In this document: positions 45,845 to 47,206 of the stretch, piece after piece
Layout: every line of letters starts with the position of its first letter
Numbering within the stretch: the stretch's first letter is position 1
NCBI GenBank assembly: GCA_026397175.1
Contig: JAPLVK010000011.1
Span: forward strand, 1-47,206
Direction of reading: 5' to 3'
DNA: 47,206 nucleotides
Source of the DNA: Candidatus Berkelbacteria bacterium
GTDB lineage: Bacteria; Patescibacteriota; UBA1384; DTJR01
Made by a program: the position numbers and the translations under genes
Notes under the pieces: model-generated
The model's database searches: none
Told to the model about the DNA's origin: nothing
What the model saw: the letters and a program-made list of their open reading frames with translations, nothing else

Positions 45845-46276
45845 TTAAATTCCCAACTCCGACAGATCCTCGGCAATTTCGCCCGCCTCGCCTTCGACTT
45901 GACTGATTTGTTTGACCCAGGACTTTTTGTCCCAGATTTCAATTCGATCATACAACCCCGTGATTATAACCTGTCTTTTTATGCCTGCGTATTTTCGAAG
46001 ATAGGTTGGTAAAATTATTCTCCCCTGTTTGTCAAATTCCACATCGGACGCTCCGGCTAAAATCAACCGCGCATAAAGTCGAGCTGATGATTTTGAGACC
46101 GGTAGCTGACCGATAGATTGGGCCATTTTCTGCCACTTTTCCGCGGTGAACAAGAAAAGGCACCCATCAAGCCCTTTGGTGATGACTGCCTCGTTTTTGA
46201 TGAATTTCCTAAATTTTGCGGGTACTGCGACCCGTCCTTTTTCATCAATTGCGTGTTCGTACTGTCCAATAAACAT
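45845..46276 (-). CDS. mraZ: Transcriptional regulator MraZ
   Basis: MFIGQYEHAIDEKGRVAVPAKFRKFI...DKQGRIILPTYLRKYAGI; two AbrB-like repeats. Confidence 0.95.
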   Translation of the reverse strand: MFIGQYEHAIDEKGRVAVPAKFRKFIKNEAVITKGLDGCLFLFTAEKWQKMAQSIGQLPVSKSSARLYARLILAGASDVEFDKQGRIILPTYLRKYAGIKRQVIITGLYDRIEIWDKKSWVKQISQVEGEAGEIAEDLSELGI

Positions 46277-46286
46277 TTTTTATTCA

Positions 46287-46320
46287 CCACTTTTCCCCAC
46301 CTTGCACCACTCTTTTCCAC
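46287..46320 (-). promoter_or_regulatory. MraZ-type operator: four GTGG direct repeats at exact 10-bp spacing
   Basis: Minus strand GTGGaaaagaGTGGtgcaagGTGGggaaaaGTGG, about 11 nt upstream of the mraZ start. Confidence 0.85.
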
Positions 46321-46472
46321 TTCAACCATATTACCTCTGTATAGATGGGTGTCAATACGGAACAAAAGACGAACAATATTTATAGCAAAAAATGGCTACA
46401 ATAACCGAGAAAAGCTTGATATTAAGTCAAATTTATGCGAGTATATAAAACTCACAGAACTTTGACTTGTCG

Positions 46473-46492
46473 GGATCCCGCTTTAGCGGGAT
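46473..46492. repeat. Palindromic hairpin GATCCCGC-TTTA-GCGGGATC
   Basis: Perfect 8-bp stem in the leader of the downstream small ORF. Confidence 0.6.
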
Positions 46493-46656
46493 CAAAGCTG
46501 TCGCGGTGGACGACATTAACTACCACCCTGGTCAGGTTTATAGTGTACGGACAGAGATCTCGAAGTACTTTAGGCCAACAGTCCCAAAAGACGGTTGGAG
46601 AAGAAACTAAGAGGTCGGGCTGTCAGTCACGATATCGCAGACCAGAGGAGAAAAAT

Positions 46657-46866
46657 ATGAGAGTAGTAATCACCGGCCACAACCCAGAGAAGCCCGAAGA
46701 ACAGGTTGAGTTGACAGAGACCAAACTCGCCCCCTTGTACGAGCTCAAACCTCGCACATGGCGTAAATTGCTCAAAGGATCTAGGTTCGCGCAAGCTGTC
46801 CACAAGGTACTTGCATGTAGTACTTTGTCAAGTACCCATTTTTTAGACAAGTTGTCTGCACATTAG
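46657..46866 (+). CDS. Small hypothetical protein, 3' end probably altered by an IS insertion
   Basis: SD-like AGAGGAG before ATG; MRVVITGHNPEKPEEQVELTETKLAPLYELKPRTWRKLLKGSRFAQAVHKV...; tail overlaps the putative IS end. Confidence 0.5.
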   Translation: MRVVITGHNPEKPEEQVELTETKLAPLYELKPRTWRKLLKGSRFAQAVHKVLACSTLSSTHFLDKLSAH

Positions 46867-47206
46867 TTTGTTTTTCAAATTGTATTGCTCTAGGAAGTTT
46901 TGAGGCGACATTTTTAGTTTAGTATGGATTCTTTTATTGTTATAATAATAAATAGTTTGATAAATAGCATTGATTAGTTCTCCCAGAGTTTCAAACTGGT
47001 CTGTATGCCCAAGGTCCAGTTTGAAGTTGGAATAATATGATTCCTTATGCGGATTTTCCCATGGGGAGGCCTTTTTACTCATTGAGATTTGGATGTTTTC
47101 TCTTTTGAGTAGACCAAGGTATTTGTTCGAATCATATTCGCTGCCTTGATCGTCATGGTGATACAAAGGCGCCTTACCGACATTCACCAAAGCGTTTCTG
47201 AAAGCG
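46826..47206 (-). mobile_element. IS3-family (IS150-like) insertion sequence end, truncated by window edge
   Basis: rve integrase-core ORF open to the window end plus IS150-like terminal sequence TGTCAAGTACCCATTTTTTAGAC. Confidence 0.7.
46843..47206 (-). CDS. IS3-family transposase (integrase catalytic core), 5' truncated by window
   Basis: HHDDQGSEYDSNKYLGLLKRENIQISMSKKASPWENPHKESYYSNFKLDLGH...YYYNNKRIHTKLKMSPQNFLEQY. Confidence 0.9.
   Translation of the reverse strand, partial: AFRNALVNVGKAPLYHHDDQGSEYDSNKYLGLLKRENIQISMSKKASPWENPHKESYYSNFKLDLGHTDQFETLGELINAIYQTIYYYNNKRIHTKLKMSPQNFLEQYNLKNKLMCRQLV

Noticed and set aside
1-47206. CRISPR array.
   Set aside because: No regularly spaced direct repeats with unique spacers seen, and no cas genes among the ORFs.
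1-47206. UGA recoded as Gly (code 25, as in some CPR lineages).
   Set aside because: Several genes terminate cleanly at TGA (e.g. 8382, 15129) and long ORFs carry no internal in-frame TGA.

Overview
This looks like a chromosomal segment from a Candidate Phyla Radiation (Patescibacteria) type genome using the standard genetic code (UGA is a stop in several ORFs); the lineage call is an inference from gene content and small gene sizes. Left end (minus strand): an old tRNA-Thr/Tyr/Thr - rpmG - tRNA-Trp - secE - nusG - rplK neighbourhood, with ileS and a frameshifted rodA inserted into it. About 8-18 kb: an accessory region with a metalloprotease, a possible ncRNA, an unusual tRNA-Pro, csp, a DUF5679-like gene, a three-gene cassette (pRiA4b ORF-3-like / unknown / Pif1-like helicase), a YbaK-like gene, and two TrpR/YerC-like HTH genes each bracketed by palindromes. 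18-34 kb: mnmA, a YgjP-like hydrolase, rarA, argS, tyrS, a class A PBP, radA, recJ. 33.8-46.3 kb (minus strand): a dcw cluster mraZ-rsmH-ftsL-ftsI-murF-mraY-murD-ftsW-murG::murC fusion-murB-ftsQ with a MraZ-type operator and a strongly structured mraZ-rsmH intergenic region. Right end: a small ORF whose 3' end runs into an IS3/IS150-like element cut by the window edge. Strongest leads: (1) palindrome-TrpR-palindrome cassettes, in two divergent copies with symmetric covariation between palindromes; (2) a multibranched RNA candidate between mraZ and rsmH; (3) a putative ncRNA and the tRNA-Pro locus within a 20-bp inverted repeat; (4) GC-rich structured elements and tRNA fragments among the tRNA genes; (5) rodA with an internal deletion plus frameshift. 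All calls were made by eye; no searches or folding programs were run.
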